Shown here: positions 16,133 through 24,297 of the stretch, piece after piece
How positions within the stretch are numbered: position 1 is the stretch's first letter
Layout of the letters: the number at the start of each line of letters is the position of its first letter
Program-made: the position numbers and the translations under genes
Notes under the pieces: generated by a model
Told to the model about the DNA's origin: nothing
Seen by the model: only the letters and a program-made list of their open reading frames with translations
Databases searched by the model: none
Origin: UBA2336 sp037443645
GTDB taxonomy: Bacteria > Bacteroidota > Bacteroidia > Cytophagales > Cyclobacteriaceae
Length of the DNA: 64,000 bases
Assembly: GCA_037443645.1 (NCBI GenBank)
Contig: JBBINY010000001.1
Location: forward strand, 62,001 to 126,000
Reading direction: 5' to 3'

Positions 16133-17485
16133 ATGAAGAATTCCAATGTTTATTTCCTGGCCCTGGTTGCTGCCATGGCCGGCTTCTTGTTTGGCTTTGA
16201 TACCGTTGTAATTTCAGGAGCCAATCTGCCTATTAAGAACCTTTGGAATACATCACCGTGGTTTCATGGGCTCTTTATCATGTCTATGGCGCTGTGGGGT
16301 ACCGTAATCGGTGCGCTGTTTGGAGGAAGGCCGACTGAATTGTACGGGCGCAAGAAGGTTTTGTTTTGGATTGGTGTGCTGTATACCGTTTCTGCTGTGG
16401 GCTCCGCTCTTGCTCCTGATCCCTATTCGTTTTCTTTTTTCCGCTTTATAGGCGGCCTGGGTGTGGGGATTTCTTCGGTGGCTGCGCCCACGTATATTTC
16501 AGAAATTTCAACGTCCGCCATTCGGGGCAGGCTGGTGGCGATGTACCAGTTCAACATAGTGTTGGGCATTCTCATTGCTTTTTTATCGAATTATCTTCTT
16601 CAGGGAGTTGGTGGTGAGAACGACTGGCGGTGGATGCTGGGTGTGGAGGCATTACCGGCAATTGTGTATACGGTGTTGGTGATGCGTATCCCCGAAAGCC
16701 CACGCTGGCTTATTACCCAGCGCAATGATGCGGTTTCGGCCCGTAATGTATTGGTGCAGATTGGTGCTGACAACCCCGACAAAGAGCTAAATGAAATTAT
16801 AAGAGCTAATGCAGAAGTAGCTGCATCGAACTCCAATGAGAAAATTTTTAGCTGGAAATACCGCAACCCTATGATTCTTGCATTTTTGATTGCATTTTTC
16901 AATCAACTGTCGGGCATCAATTTCATCTTATACTATGCACCTGAAATCCTTGAGCGCGCAGGACTTGCTGCCAGGGAATCACTGTTTAACTCAATAGCCA
17001 TTGGCGGCATTAACCTTATCTTTACGTTTGTCGGTTTGTATTTTGTCGATCGTACCGGCCGGAAGAACCTGTTGCTGGTCGGTTCAATAGGGTACGTGGT
17101 AAGCCTTTCCATGGTTTCTTATTCGTTTTTTGCCAATGCCGGTGCGGGCATGATGATGACCTTTTTACTGATCTTCATCGCATCCCATGCCGTGGGACAA
17201 GGCACCGTAATATGGGTTTTTATTTCAGAAATTTTTCCAAACAAAGTGCGTGCACTGGGCCAGTCGTTTGGGGCCAGCATACACTGGATTTTTGCCGCTG
17301 TAATTACACTGGTCACGCCCGTGTTTTTGGATGCCAACCGGGGTATTCTTCGCAATGATCCATGGATCATCTTCGCTTTCTTTGCAGGTATGATGACGTT
17401 GCAACTCATTTGGGTGTTAACCAAAGTTCCGGAGACGAAAGGGGTCTCATTGGAAGAGATTCAACACAAACTTGGTATCAGTTGA
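16133..17485 (+). CDS. MFS sugar porter (sugar:H+ symporter)
   Basis: The 450-residue product has twelve predicted membrane segments and the sugar-porter signatures: GFLFGFDTVVISG in helix 1, RPTELYGRKKVL in loop 2-3, PESPRWL after helix 6, QLSGINFILYYAPEI in helix 7, DRTGRKNLLL in loop 8-9 and PETKGVSLEEI at the C-terminus. It is most like XylE/GLUT-type symporters of the inner membrane. The substrate (xylose, glucose, galactose or other) cannot be fixed. It stands alone and its 3' end overlaps the convergent ppx gene by 8 bases. Confidence 0.92.
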   Translation: MKNSNVYFLALVAAMAGFLFGFDTVVISGANLPIKNLWNTSPWFHGLFIMSMALWGTVIGALFGGRPTELYGRKKVLFWIGVLYTVSAVGSALAPDPYSFSFFRFIGGLGVGISSVAAPTYISEISTSAIRGRLVAMYQFNIVLGILIAFLSNYLLQGVGGENDWRWMLGVEALPAIVYTVLVMRIPESPRWLITQRNDAVSARNVLVQIGADNPDKELNEIIRANAEVAASNSNEKIFSWKYRNPMILAFLIAFFNQLSGINFILYYAPEILERAGLAARESLFNSIAIGGINLIFTFVGLYFVDRTGRKNLLLVGSIGYVVSLSMVSYSFFANAGAGMMMTFLLIFIASHAVGQGTVIWVFISEIFPNKVRALGQSFGASIHWIFAAVITLVTPVFLDANRGILRNDPWIIFAFFAGMMTLQLIWVLTKVPETKGVSLEEIQHKLGIS

Positions 17486-18419
17486 GAGCGTTGGACTGCC
17501 TGACAAGGTAATTGAACGCACCTTCCTTCAGTGAGTACCCTGAAACCCGAACCCGCCTGAAAGTATATCGTTCTAAAATGTAGCGGATCAGGCAACAAGC
17601 CACTACGATCATATCCACACGCATTTCAATCATACCAGGAATAGCCATGCGCTGTGCGCGGTTTTTAGCAATAAACTCATGATAAAGTTTATAGATGCTG
17701 TCGATTGTCAAAGGAGTCTCTGGAGCGTAAGCATCTTTTGTAATACCATTTTTAAGACAGTAGATGTCGCTTAAAGTATCAAATGTGCCTGATGCACCTA
17801 TCAGCGTTATCGGGTTGTGTTGATTCAGTGCAGTGAATAATGATTTTAATTTTGATGCGAGGTATTCGTCCAGTGCCTCTATTTCATCGGGAGTTATCGG
17901 ATCGTGTTTATGAAATTCTTCAAGCAGCCGTTGCCCGCCAATTTCAACACTTTCTTTCCAGAAGATCCTGTCTTTGTTGCCGATAATGAATTCTACACTT
18001 CCTCCACCGATATCCATAATAAGTGACTTTTCAATCCCAAGATTCATCGCGTAGTTTATTCCATAGTAGATGAACTCAGCTTCCTGATCGCCTGTCAGCA
18101 CAATCACCTTGATGCCAGTTCTTGCTTTAATTTCGGCTTGCACATACGATTGATTTCGTGCATTTCGGATGGCACTGGTACCGAATGCAAAAATGCGGCC
18201 GGCCGGAAACTGTTCGATTTGGCGTTTGAAATAAGTGAGCGCAGTAATGGCCCTGGCCAACCCCTCATCGGTAATCAGGTCCTGGTTGATACCACGCTCT
18301 CCGATCTTCACTGCTTGTTTTTCGCGATGCACAATTTCATAGTGTTCTTTCCGCTTCTCGGCAATGAGCAGATGAAAGGTGTTTGTGCCCAGGTCAATAA
18401 TGGCAATTTGGTCCGGCAT
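17478..18419 (-). CDS. Ppx/GppA family phosphatase
   Basis: This is an ASKHA-fold phosphatase that acts on polyphosphate or pppGpp. The phosphate-binding motif IDLGTNTFHLLIAE is at residues 7-20, and the second motif LIMDIGGGSVEFIIG is near residue 145; AFGTSAIRNARN and GDQEAEFIYYGI are also typical. At 313 residues it consists of only the two catalytic domains, without the C-terminal HD-like domains of E. coli Ppx, as in the short Bacteroidota form. It is divergent from the carboxylase gene, with a 61-bp intergenic region. Confidence 0.92.
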   Translation of the reverse strand: MPDQIAIIDLGTNTFHLLIAEKRKEHYEIVHREKQAVKIGERGINQDLITDEGLARAITALTYFKRQIEQFPAGRIFAFGTSAIRNARNQSYVQAEIKARTGIKVIVLTGDQEAEFIYYGINYAMNLGIEKSLIMDIGGGSVEFIIGNKDRIFWKESVEIGGQRLLEEFHKHDPITPDEIEALDEYLASKLKSLFTALNQHNPITLIGASGTFDTLSDIYCLKNGITKDAYAPETPLTIDSIYKLYHEFIAKNRAQRMAIPGMIEMRVDMIVVACCLIRYILERYTFRRVRVSGYSLKEGAFNYLVRQSNALN

Positions 18420-18480
18420 ACAACAAAAAACAGCTTAATTTACTACCTTCTTTAAGTATATTTCGCACAGATAGTTGATC

Positions 18481-20052
18481 ATGGCCAAACGCAAAGCACC
18501 GGATACCATCCTCCAGCAAAAGTTTGATGAACTGGAGAGAAAAAACAACGAAGCCCTGTTGGGAGGCGGAGAAAAACGCATTGAACAGCAACACAGCAAG
18601 GGCAAGTTAACTGCGCGCGAGCGTATCCACTTATTGATGGATGAAGGCTCGTTTGAAGAACTTGGAAAATTCGTAATGCACCGGGCAAAAGACTTTGGCC
18701 TGGATAAAGAGCACTACCTGGGTGATGGTGTGGTGACCGGGTATGGAACAGTTAACGGAAGGCTGGTGTATGTTTTTTCACAGGACTTCACCGTGTTTGG
18801 CGGATCGCTCTCTGAAACCCATGCCGAAAAGATTGTGAAGATCATGGAACTTGCCATGAAAAATGGCGCGCCCATTATCGGTCTCAACGATTCGGGTGGA
18901 GCCCGAATACAAGAGGGTGTGGTTTCGCTGGGAGGCTATGCCGATATCTTTTACCGCAACACACTGGCTTCGGGTGTAATCCCGCAGATATCCGCCATCA
19001 TGGGCCCTTGTGCCGGTGGCGCAGTGTACTCACCGGCCATTACCGATTTTATTTTCATGGTGGAGAACACTTCCTTCATGTTTGTTACCGGCCCCAATGT
19101 GGTGAAGACGGTTACACACGAAGATGTAACTTCTGAAGAATTAGGCGGGGCACAAACCCACAGCACAAAAAGTGGCGTAACACACTTTGCTTGTACCAAC
19201 GAAGTGGAATGCATCCGGCAAATTAAGGCGTTGTTGAGTTACCTTCCCCAGAATTGCGAGGACGATCCTCCCCGGTTTCCCTATACCCTTGCCAATGAGA
19301 AACGCGAATCATTGAACACCATTATTCCATCCAATCCGAATCAACCCTACGATATGCGCGAGGTGATCATCGGAACGGTGGATGAAGGCAGTTTTTTTGA
19401 AGTGCATCGTAACTTTGCTGAAAACATTGTTGTAGGCTTCGCGCGACTGGCCGGAAGGAGCATCGGCATTGTGGGGAATCAACCGGCAGCCCTTGCCGGG
19501 GTATTGGATATTGATGCCAGTGTAAAAGGGGCACGCTTTGTTAGGTTCTGCGATTGCTTCAACATTCCGTTATTGGTACTTGAGGATGTGCCCGGTTTCC
19601 TTCCGGGCACTGATCAGGAATGGAACGGCATCATTACCAACGGAGCCAAACTGCTATTCGCTTTTTCAGAAGCAACGGTGCCCCGGGTAACGGTCATCAC
19701 GCGTAAGGCGTATGGTGGTGCCTATGATGTGATGAACTCCAAACATATCGGGGCGGATTTGAACTATGCATGGCCTACTGCGGAAATAGCTGTTATGGGT
19801 GCAAAGGGTGCTGCTGAAATTATTTTCAAAAAAGAAATTGCAGAGGCGGCCGATCCGCAGGCCAGGCTCAATGAAAAGGTAGAAGAATATACCAGAAAAT
19901 TTGCTACCCCTTATAGGGCAGCACATCGTGGATACATTGATGAAGTGATTTACCCGGATCAAACGCGTGAGAAGCTGATCCGGGCATTTGAAATGCTGGA
20001 GAACAAGGTGGATAAACTACCGAAGAAAAAACATGGGAATATCCCCTTATGA
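18481..20052 (+). CDS. Acyl-CoA carboxylase beta (carboxyltransferase) subunit, propionyl-CoA type
   Basis: The carboxyltransferase subunit transfers CO2 from biotin to acyl-CoA. At 523 residues it has the PccB layout: QHSKGKLTARERIHLLMDEG near residue 38, SQDFTVFGGSLSETHAEKI, the oxyanion region GGARIQEGVVSLGGY and GPCAGGAVYSPAITDF, and C-terminal RKAYGGAYDVMNSKHIGADL. I use the ATG at 18481; an upstream TTG at 18475 adds two residues. No biotin carboxylase or biotin-carrier gene is nearby. M42 peptidase follows after 20 bases. Confidence 0.92.
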   Translation: MAKRKAPDTILQQKFDELERKNNEALLGGGEKRIEQQHSKGKLTARERIHLLMDEGSFEELGKFVMHRAKDFGLDKEHYLGDGVVTGYGTVNGRLVYVFSQDFTVFGGSLSETHAEKIVKIMELAMKNGAPIIGLNDSGGARIQEGVVSLGGYADIFYRNTLASGVIPQISAIMGPCAGGAVYSPAITDFIFMVENTSFMFVTGPNVVKTVTHEDVTSEELGGAQTHSTKSGVTHFACTNEVECIRQIKALLSYLPQNCEDDPPRFPYTLANEKRESLNTIIPSNPNQPYDMREVIIGTVDEGSFFEVHRNFAENIVVGFARLAGRSIGIVGNQPAALAGVLDIDASVKGARFVRFCDCFNIPLLVLEDVPGFLPGTDQEWNGIITNGAKLLFAFSEATVPRVTVITRKAYGGAYDVMNSKHIGADLNYAWPTAEIAVMGAKGAAEIIFKKEIAEAADPQARLNEKVEEYTRKFATPYRAAHRGYIDEVIYPDQTREKLIRAFEMLENKVDKLPKKKHGNIPL

Positions 20053-20072
20053 AATAAATTTCAAATTTTGAT

Positions 20073-21143
20073 ATGGACAAGAAAAGCAAAAAATTCCTAT
20101 TCGATTACCTGAACAATGCTTCGCCTACGGGTTTTGAGCACCCGGGCCAGCAACTATGGCTCAATTACATTAAACCCTATATCGATGATTACGTGGTTGA
20201 TGTGTACGGGACGGTTGTAGGTGTAATTAATCCAAAGGGAGCGTATAAAGTCGCTATAGAGGCTCATGCGGATGAAATCTCATGGTTTGTAGGCTACATT
20301 ACCGATGACGGATACATTTACGTAAAACGTAACGGAGGATCAGATCACCAGATTGCCCCTTCCAAACGGGTGAACATTCATACCGAGAAAGGCATTGTAA
20401 AAGGAGTTTTCGGATGGCCGGCCATTCACGTCCGTGATGCGGCAAAAGAAGAACCACCAACCCTTAAGAATATTTTCATTGATGTCGGGTGTGACAGTAA
20501 AAAGGAAGTTGAGGCAATGGGTATTCACGTGGGTTGCGTAATAACCTTTGAAGATGAATTGATGGAGATGAATAAAAATTTCCTCGTAGGCCGGGCACTC
20601 GACAACCGCATGGGTGGCTTTATGATTGCTGAGGTAGCCAGGCGATTAAAAGAAGGCAGAAAAAAACTTCCCTACTGCCTTTATATCGTCAATTCTGTTC
20701 AGGAAGAAATCGGGTTGCGGGGTGCTGAAATGATTTCGCGCAGATTGAAACCCGACCTGGCTATTTGCACCGATGTAACGCACGACACCTGCTCTCCCAT
20801 GTACAGCAAGAAGGACACAGGATACATAAAATGCGGTTCAGGACCAGTGTTGTGTTATGGTCCCGCGGTACAGAATAATGTTCTCAAAATGATACTCCAG
20901 GTGGCCCAAAAACGGAAAATCCCGTTCCAGCGGCAAGCGGTTAGCCGGTCAACCGGCACCGACACGGATTCTTTTGCGTATTCGGCTGAAGGCGTGGCCT
21001 CCGCACTCATTTCGCTACCCCTTAAATACATGCACACAACTGTCGAAACTGTCCACAAAAATGACGTAGAAGGCGTAATTAAGCTGATTTTTGAGGTTCT
21101 TTTGCAGGTTAAACCCGGGCATGATTTCCGATACATTAAATAA
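20073..21143 (+). CDS. M42 family metallopeptidase (glutamyl/general aminopeptidase)
   Basis: M42 peptidases form tetrahedral 12-mers and trim peptides in the cytosol. The candidate dizinc ligands are visible in order: H and D in EAHADEIS, D in RALDNRMGG, EE in VQEEIGLRGAE, D in ICTDVTHD and H in YMHTTVETV. The product is 356 residues, the usual length, without a signal peptide. It is closely spaced to the carboxylase gene upstream and is followed by a terminator. Confidence 0.92.
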   Translation: MDKKSKKFLFDYLNNASPTGFEHPGQQLWLNYIKPYIDDYVVDVYGTVVGVINPKGAYKVAIEAHADEISWFVGYITDDGYIYVKRNGGSDHQIAPSKRVNIHTEKGIVKGVFGWPAIHVRDAAKEEPPTLKNIFIDVGCDSKKEVEAMGIHVGCVITFEDELMEMNKNFLVGRALDNRMGGFMIAEVARRLKEGRKKLPYCLYIVNSVQEEIGLRGAEMISRRLKPDLAICTDVTHDTCSPMYSKKDTGYIKCGSGPVLCYGPAVQNNVLKMILQVAQKRKIPFQRQAVSRSTGTDTDSFAYSAEGVASALISLPLKYMHTTVETVHKNDVEGVIKLIFEVLLQVKPGHDFRYIK

Positions 21144-21181
21144 ATTACGGAAAATCTTACATCCATAAGAATCCCCAGCGG

Positions 21182-21217
21182 ATAGGCCCCTCCATCGAAA
21201 AAGAGGGGCCTATTTTT
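21182..21217 (+). terminator. Rho-independent terminator after the M42 peptidase gene
   Basis: Bases 21182-21192 (ATAGGCCCCTC) pair perfectly with 21203-21213 (GAGGGGCCTAT), an 11-bp GC-rich stem with a 10-base loop, followed by a run of T. The T-run doubles as part of a TAnnTTTG promoter element for the next gene. Confidence 0.9.
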
Positions 21218-21218
21218 G
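21211..21218 (+). promoter_or_regulatory. Promoter -7 element for the YfiR operon
   Basis: TATTTTTG at 21211-21218 is an exact TAnnTTTG match built from the last stem bases and T-tract of the upstream terminator. It lies 37 bases before the first YfiR-like ATG. No -33 TTTG is seen at the expected distance because that region is the terminator stem. Confidence 0.5.
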
Positions 21219-21255
21219 TATCGTTAAAATCAAAAAGAAGAACAGATTTGCTCCT

Positions 21256-21771
21256 ATGAAAACGATCAAGAAAATCCTCTTTACCCTGCTGGTGGTTTCT
21301 GGCAGTACTGTATTTGCCCAGGAACGCCCCATGCACGAGGTGTACTCCATGATGGTGTACAACTTTGTAAAATATGTTCAATGGCCCGACCACACTGAAG
21401 GTGGCGAGTTTGTCATTGGCGTAATCGGTAATGCCGATGTGTTTGCTACCCTCAATACCTGGTATGGAGGCAAGCCTCGCGGCAGCAAAACGTATGTGAT
21501 TAAAAAGTTCAACTCAGCTGCCGATGTGGCTGGTTGCCATGTGGTGTTTATCGACAAATCGAAAAGCGGTGAGTTTGAAGCAGTAAACGCAAAAGTGAAA
21601 GGCCAGGGCACCCTGGTAATTACGGATAAGGCAGGCCTTGGCGAAAAGGGAAGCGGAATAAATTTTAAGAATGTTGATAATAAATTAAAATTTGAGCTGA
21701 ACCAAAAGGCAATTGAGGCCTCTAACCTGAAAGTTTCAGGGTCGCTTACCTCGATCGCCATACTGATTTAA
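21256..21771 (+). CDS. YfiR family periplasmic protein, copy 1
   Basis: The 171-residue product has a signal peptide (MKTIKKILFTLLVVSGSTVFA) and the YfiR/DUF4154 pattern: NFVKYVQWPD near the mature N-terminus, FVIGVIGNADVFATL, CHVVFIDKSKS, LVITDKAGLGEKGSGINF and a hydrophobic SGSLTSIAILI end. In Pseudomonas YfiR is a periplasmic repressor of the diguanylate cyclase YfiN. Here no GGDEF protein is adjacent; a second copy follows, then a histidine kinase. The role is inferred from family membership only. Confidence 0.85.
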   Translation: MKTIKKILFTLLVVSGSTVFAQERPMHEVYSMMVYNFVKYVQWPDHTEGGEFVIGVIGNADVFATLNTWYGGKPRGSKTYVIKKFNSAADVAGCHVVFIDKSKSGEFEAVNAKVKGQGTLVITDKAGLGEKGSGINFKNVDNKLKFELNQKAIEASNLKVSGSLTSIAILI

Positions 21772-21804
21772 AATAAGTCATTGTAAACAAAAACCTCTCG
21801 AATT

Positions 21805-22314
21805 ATGAAAAAAGTTGTTCTGTTTTTTTCCGGCTTGTTAGCGATGTGCGCTGTTCAGGCCCAGGAAAGACCAAATCATGAAATACATGCGGCCATGGTG
21901 TTTAACTTTATAAAGTATGTGCAATGGCCTGATGAAGGAAGCGGTGGCGAGTTTGTTGTGGGTGTTATGGGTGAGGATGATGTGTTCAATACGCTCAAAA
22001 CCTGGTACGATGGCAAGCCTAAAGGGGCAAAGAAGTATGTAGTGAAAAAACTCACTTCTGCCGAAGATGCCGCTTCATGTCATGTTGTTTATTTGGGCAA
22101 ATCCAAGAGTAAGGAATTTGAGAACATCAAAAACAACATTACGGGGAAACCGGTATTAACGGTAACCGATGGCAGCGGACTTGGCCAAAAAGGAAGTTGT
22201 ATTAACTTTAAAGTGGTTGACGGCAAATTGAAATGGGAGTTGAATCAGGGCACGTTTACCGGTTCAAACCTGAAAGTGTCAGGCCAGCTCAGCAGCATGT
22301 CCATCCTGATCTGA
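21805..22314 (+). CDS. YfiR family periplasmic protein, copy 2
   Basis: The 169-residue product is a clear paralogue of the preceding one: the same signal-peptide form ending in AVQA, then QERPNHEIHAAMVFNFIKYV, GVMGEDDVFNTL, CHVVYLGKSKS, DGSGLGQKGSCINF and LKVSGQLSSMSILI. The pair is a tandem duplication separated by 33 bases. Two cysteines (CHVVY and SCINF) are present here, whereas copy 1 has only the first. It is probably cotranscribed with copy 1 and the kinase. Confidence 0.85.
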   Translation: MKKVVLFFSGLLAMCAVQAQERPNHEIHAAMVFNFIKYVQWPDEGSGGEFVVGVMGEDDVFNTLKTWYDGKPKGAKKYVVKKLTSAEDAASCHVVYLGKSKSKEFENIKNNITGKPVLTVTDGSGLGQKGSCINFKVVDGKLKWELNQGTFTGSNLKVSGQLSSMSILI

Positions 22315-22345
22315 AAATCTTGGTCATAAGCAAATACGGGAACGG

Positions 22346-23407
22346 ATGGAGGGAATGGGCTGGTTTTTTAAGGAGTTGGTTGAGCACTCTGGTGATATTT
22401 TTACCGTGGTGGATAAGGATTTCCGGATCCGCTATATTTCTAAGGGTGTCAGAGAGTTTGGGGCTGAGCCCATCTCCTTACTGGGTAAAAGCATCTTTGA
22501 TTTTGTTAGCCCGGAAAAAATAGACGATTGGAAGCAACACCTGGCGGGTGTTGATGAAAGACGGTTGTATGAAATCGGGCTTCGGTTAGCGAAGGATACA
22601 ACCACTTATTTTGATGTAACGATCTTCACCATCACCCAGAGCGGTGAAGGACACGGACAGGTGTTGAAGCTACACAACATTACCCCTAAAAAGGTAAGGG
22701 AGAAGAAGCTGATCAATTCAAACAAGCAACTGGATCAGGTTATTTACAAAACCACCCACGACCTGCGCGCACCACTGCTCTCGGCTATGGGGTTGGTTGA
22801 ACTGGCAGAAAAAGCTCCTGCCGATCAGAAAGATGAGTACCTGGCGCTGATCCGTAAAAGCCTGTTTAAGCTTAACGGATTTATTGAGGAGATGAATCAT
22901 TTCTTCCGTGCTGAAAAAATGGAGGTACAACGTGAGGAAGTGAAGCTGATGGAATTGATTAAAGAGGAACTGGAGAATCAGCGAAATCTTTATCAGGCAG
23001 ACCGGTTAGTGATTGAAACTAATGTGGATGAGAAATCAATCTTTTTCTCGGATCGCATCCGGGTCAAAACGATTCTAACCAACCTGGTTACAAATTCCAT
23101 TAAGTATGCCGATGTGACAAAAGAAAAATCAGTTATCCGCATCAGTGCTACAACGGATGACAGGCAGTGTGAGTTGATTGTGGAAGATAACGGGATAGGG
23201 ATTGAAGAAAAGTACCAGGATAAAATTTTCGACCTGTTCTTCAGGGCTACTGCGCAATCACAAGGCACGGGGCTCGGATTATTTATCCTGAAGGACACCG
23301 TTGAACGGTTACACGGTACAATAGAAGTGAAATCGGAGGTAGGCGAGGGAACGAGGTTTAAAATTAGCATTCCAAATCAGGTGACCGCCATGAGGGTTGC
23401 CGGTTAA
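22346..23407 (+). CDS. Soluble PAS-domain sensor histidine kinase
   Basis: The 353-residue protein has no predicted membrane segment. It has an N-terminal PAS domain (about residues 8-118), a HisKA dimerisation domain with phospho-acceptor H138 (KTTHDLRAPLL) and a HATPase_c domain with N-box NLVTNSIKY, G1 DNGIGIEEKYQDKIF and G2 GTGLGLFI. It autophosphorylates in response to a cytosolic signal or a partner. No response regulator is adjacent. It lies 31 bases after the YfiR pair, probably in the same transcript, which is an unusual pairing of periplasmic YfiR with a cytosolic kinase. Confidence 0.9.
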   Translation: MEGMGWFFKELVEHSGDIFTVVDKDFRIRYISKGVREFGAEPISLLGKSIFDFVSPEKIDDWKQHLAGVDERRLYEIGLRLAKDTTTYFDVTIFTITQSGEGHGQVLKLHNITPKKVREKKLINSNKQLDQVIYKTTHDLRAPLLSAMGLVELAEKAPADQKDEYLALIRKSLFKLNGFIEEMNHFFRAEKMEVQREEVKLMELIKEELENQRNLYQADRLVIETNVDEKSIFFSDRIRVKTILTNLVTNSIKYADVTKEKSVIRISATTDDRQCELIVEDNGIGIEEKYQDKIFDLFFRATAQSQGTGLGLFILKDTVERLHGTIEVKSEVGEGTRFKISIPNQVTAMRVAG

Positions 23408-23479
23408 CGATATGCGCGCAGGGTCACGGAGTTTTTATTGAGAGGGTCTTTCTTCGTGTGCTCTGTGCGCTTTTTTACT

Positions 23480-23510
23480 AAAGGCATCTTCGGAAGAGGA
23501 TGCCTTTTAT
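23480..23510 (+). terminator. Hairpin terminator after the histidine kinase gene
   Basis: Bases 23480-23491 (AAAGGCATCTTC) pair with 23496-23507 (GAGGATGCCTTT), a 12-bp stem with one G-T pair closing a GGAA tetraloop, followed by TTAT. The T-rich 3' flank is also the -7 element of the next gene. Confidence 0.75.
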
Positions 23511-23515
23511 CTTTG
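23508..23515 (+). promoter_or_regulatory. Promoter -7 element for the BtuF-like gene
   Basis: TATCTTTG at 23508-23515 matches TAnnTTTG exactly and ends only 7 bases before the ATG at 23523. If used, the transcript would be leaderless or nearly so. No -33 TTTG is seen 19 bases upstream, where the terminator stem lies. Confidence 0.5.
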
Positions 23516-23522
23516 TTTCCAA

Positions 23523-24297
23523 ATGAGTCATCGTGTGTTTACTGATCAGATGAATAACCGGGTGGTTGTTTCCTTTCCGCCCCAACGGATAGTTTCCCTG
23601 GTGCCTTCGCAAACGGAATTGCTTGCCGACCTGGGTCTTGAGAGCCGGGTTGTTGGAATCACTAAATTCTGCGTACACCCCGCTGGCTGGAGAAAAACAA
23701 AACCTGTTGTGGGCGGCACAAAGAATTTTGATGTGGGTCGGATTCGGGCACTTAAACCAGACCTGATTATTGGCAATAAGGAAGAAAACTATAGTTGAGT
23801 TATCAGCCGACTACCCGGTGTGGATGAGTGACGTTGTAACGTTGACGGATGCACTACATATGATTCGGGAAGTCGGGGCTGTTACCGGTACATCAAACCG
23901 GGCCGGTGAACTGCTCCGGCAACTTGATGACTCCTTAGCGCTGCTCATTCGGCCAAAACCGCTAAGGGTGCTTTACCTGATCTGGCGAAATCCATGGATG
24001 GCTGCAGGTGATGAAACGTTCATCAATTCCATGTTGGTTCGGGCGGGCTTTACCAACGCTGTGCGAACGGCCCGCTACCCCGAATTAACTGATGAGGAGA
24101 TCAGGCAGTTAAATCCGGAAGTTATCTTTCTTTCTTCCGAGCCATACCCGTTCGAAGAAAAACATAAAATTCTTCTTAGCGAAATCGTGCCGGGCGCCCA
24201 TGTTGTGTTGGTACATGGAGAGGTATTTTCGTGGTACGGGAGCCGGCTGCTGCAGTTTGCGGATTATGTTAATCGGCTCATTCCTCAATTGCCCTGA
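23523..24297 (+). pseudogene. BtuF-like helical-backbone metal-chelate receptor, frameshifted
   Basis: The first frame (23523-23798) encodes the N-terminal lobe start, with PQRIVSLVPSQTELLADLGL, VVGITKFCVHPAGWRK and ALKPDLIIGNKEEN, then stops at a TGA. The second frame resumes at about 23770-23800 and reads to 24297 through ADYPVWMSDVVTLTDALHMI and LNPEVIFLSSEPYPFEEKH. Together these make one cobalamin/siderophore-type substrate-binding protein. The break falls directly after NKEEN. It can be explained by one extra base or by loss of 3n+2 bases, and could be a true mutation or an assembly error. No signal peptide is seen. The 3' end overlaps convergent aroA by 20 bases. Confidence 0.8.

Noticed and set aside
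23408..23522. Cobalamin riboswitch upstream of the BtuF-like gene
   Set aside because: The 115-bp gap holds a terminator hairpin and a promoter element, and is too short for the riboswitch. I saw no B12-box motif.
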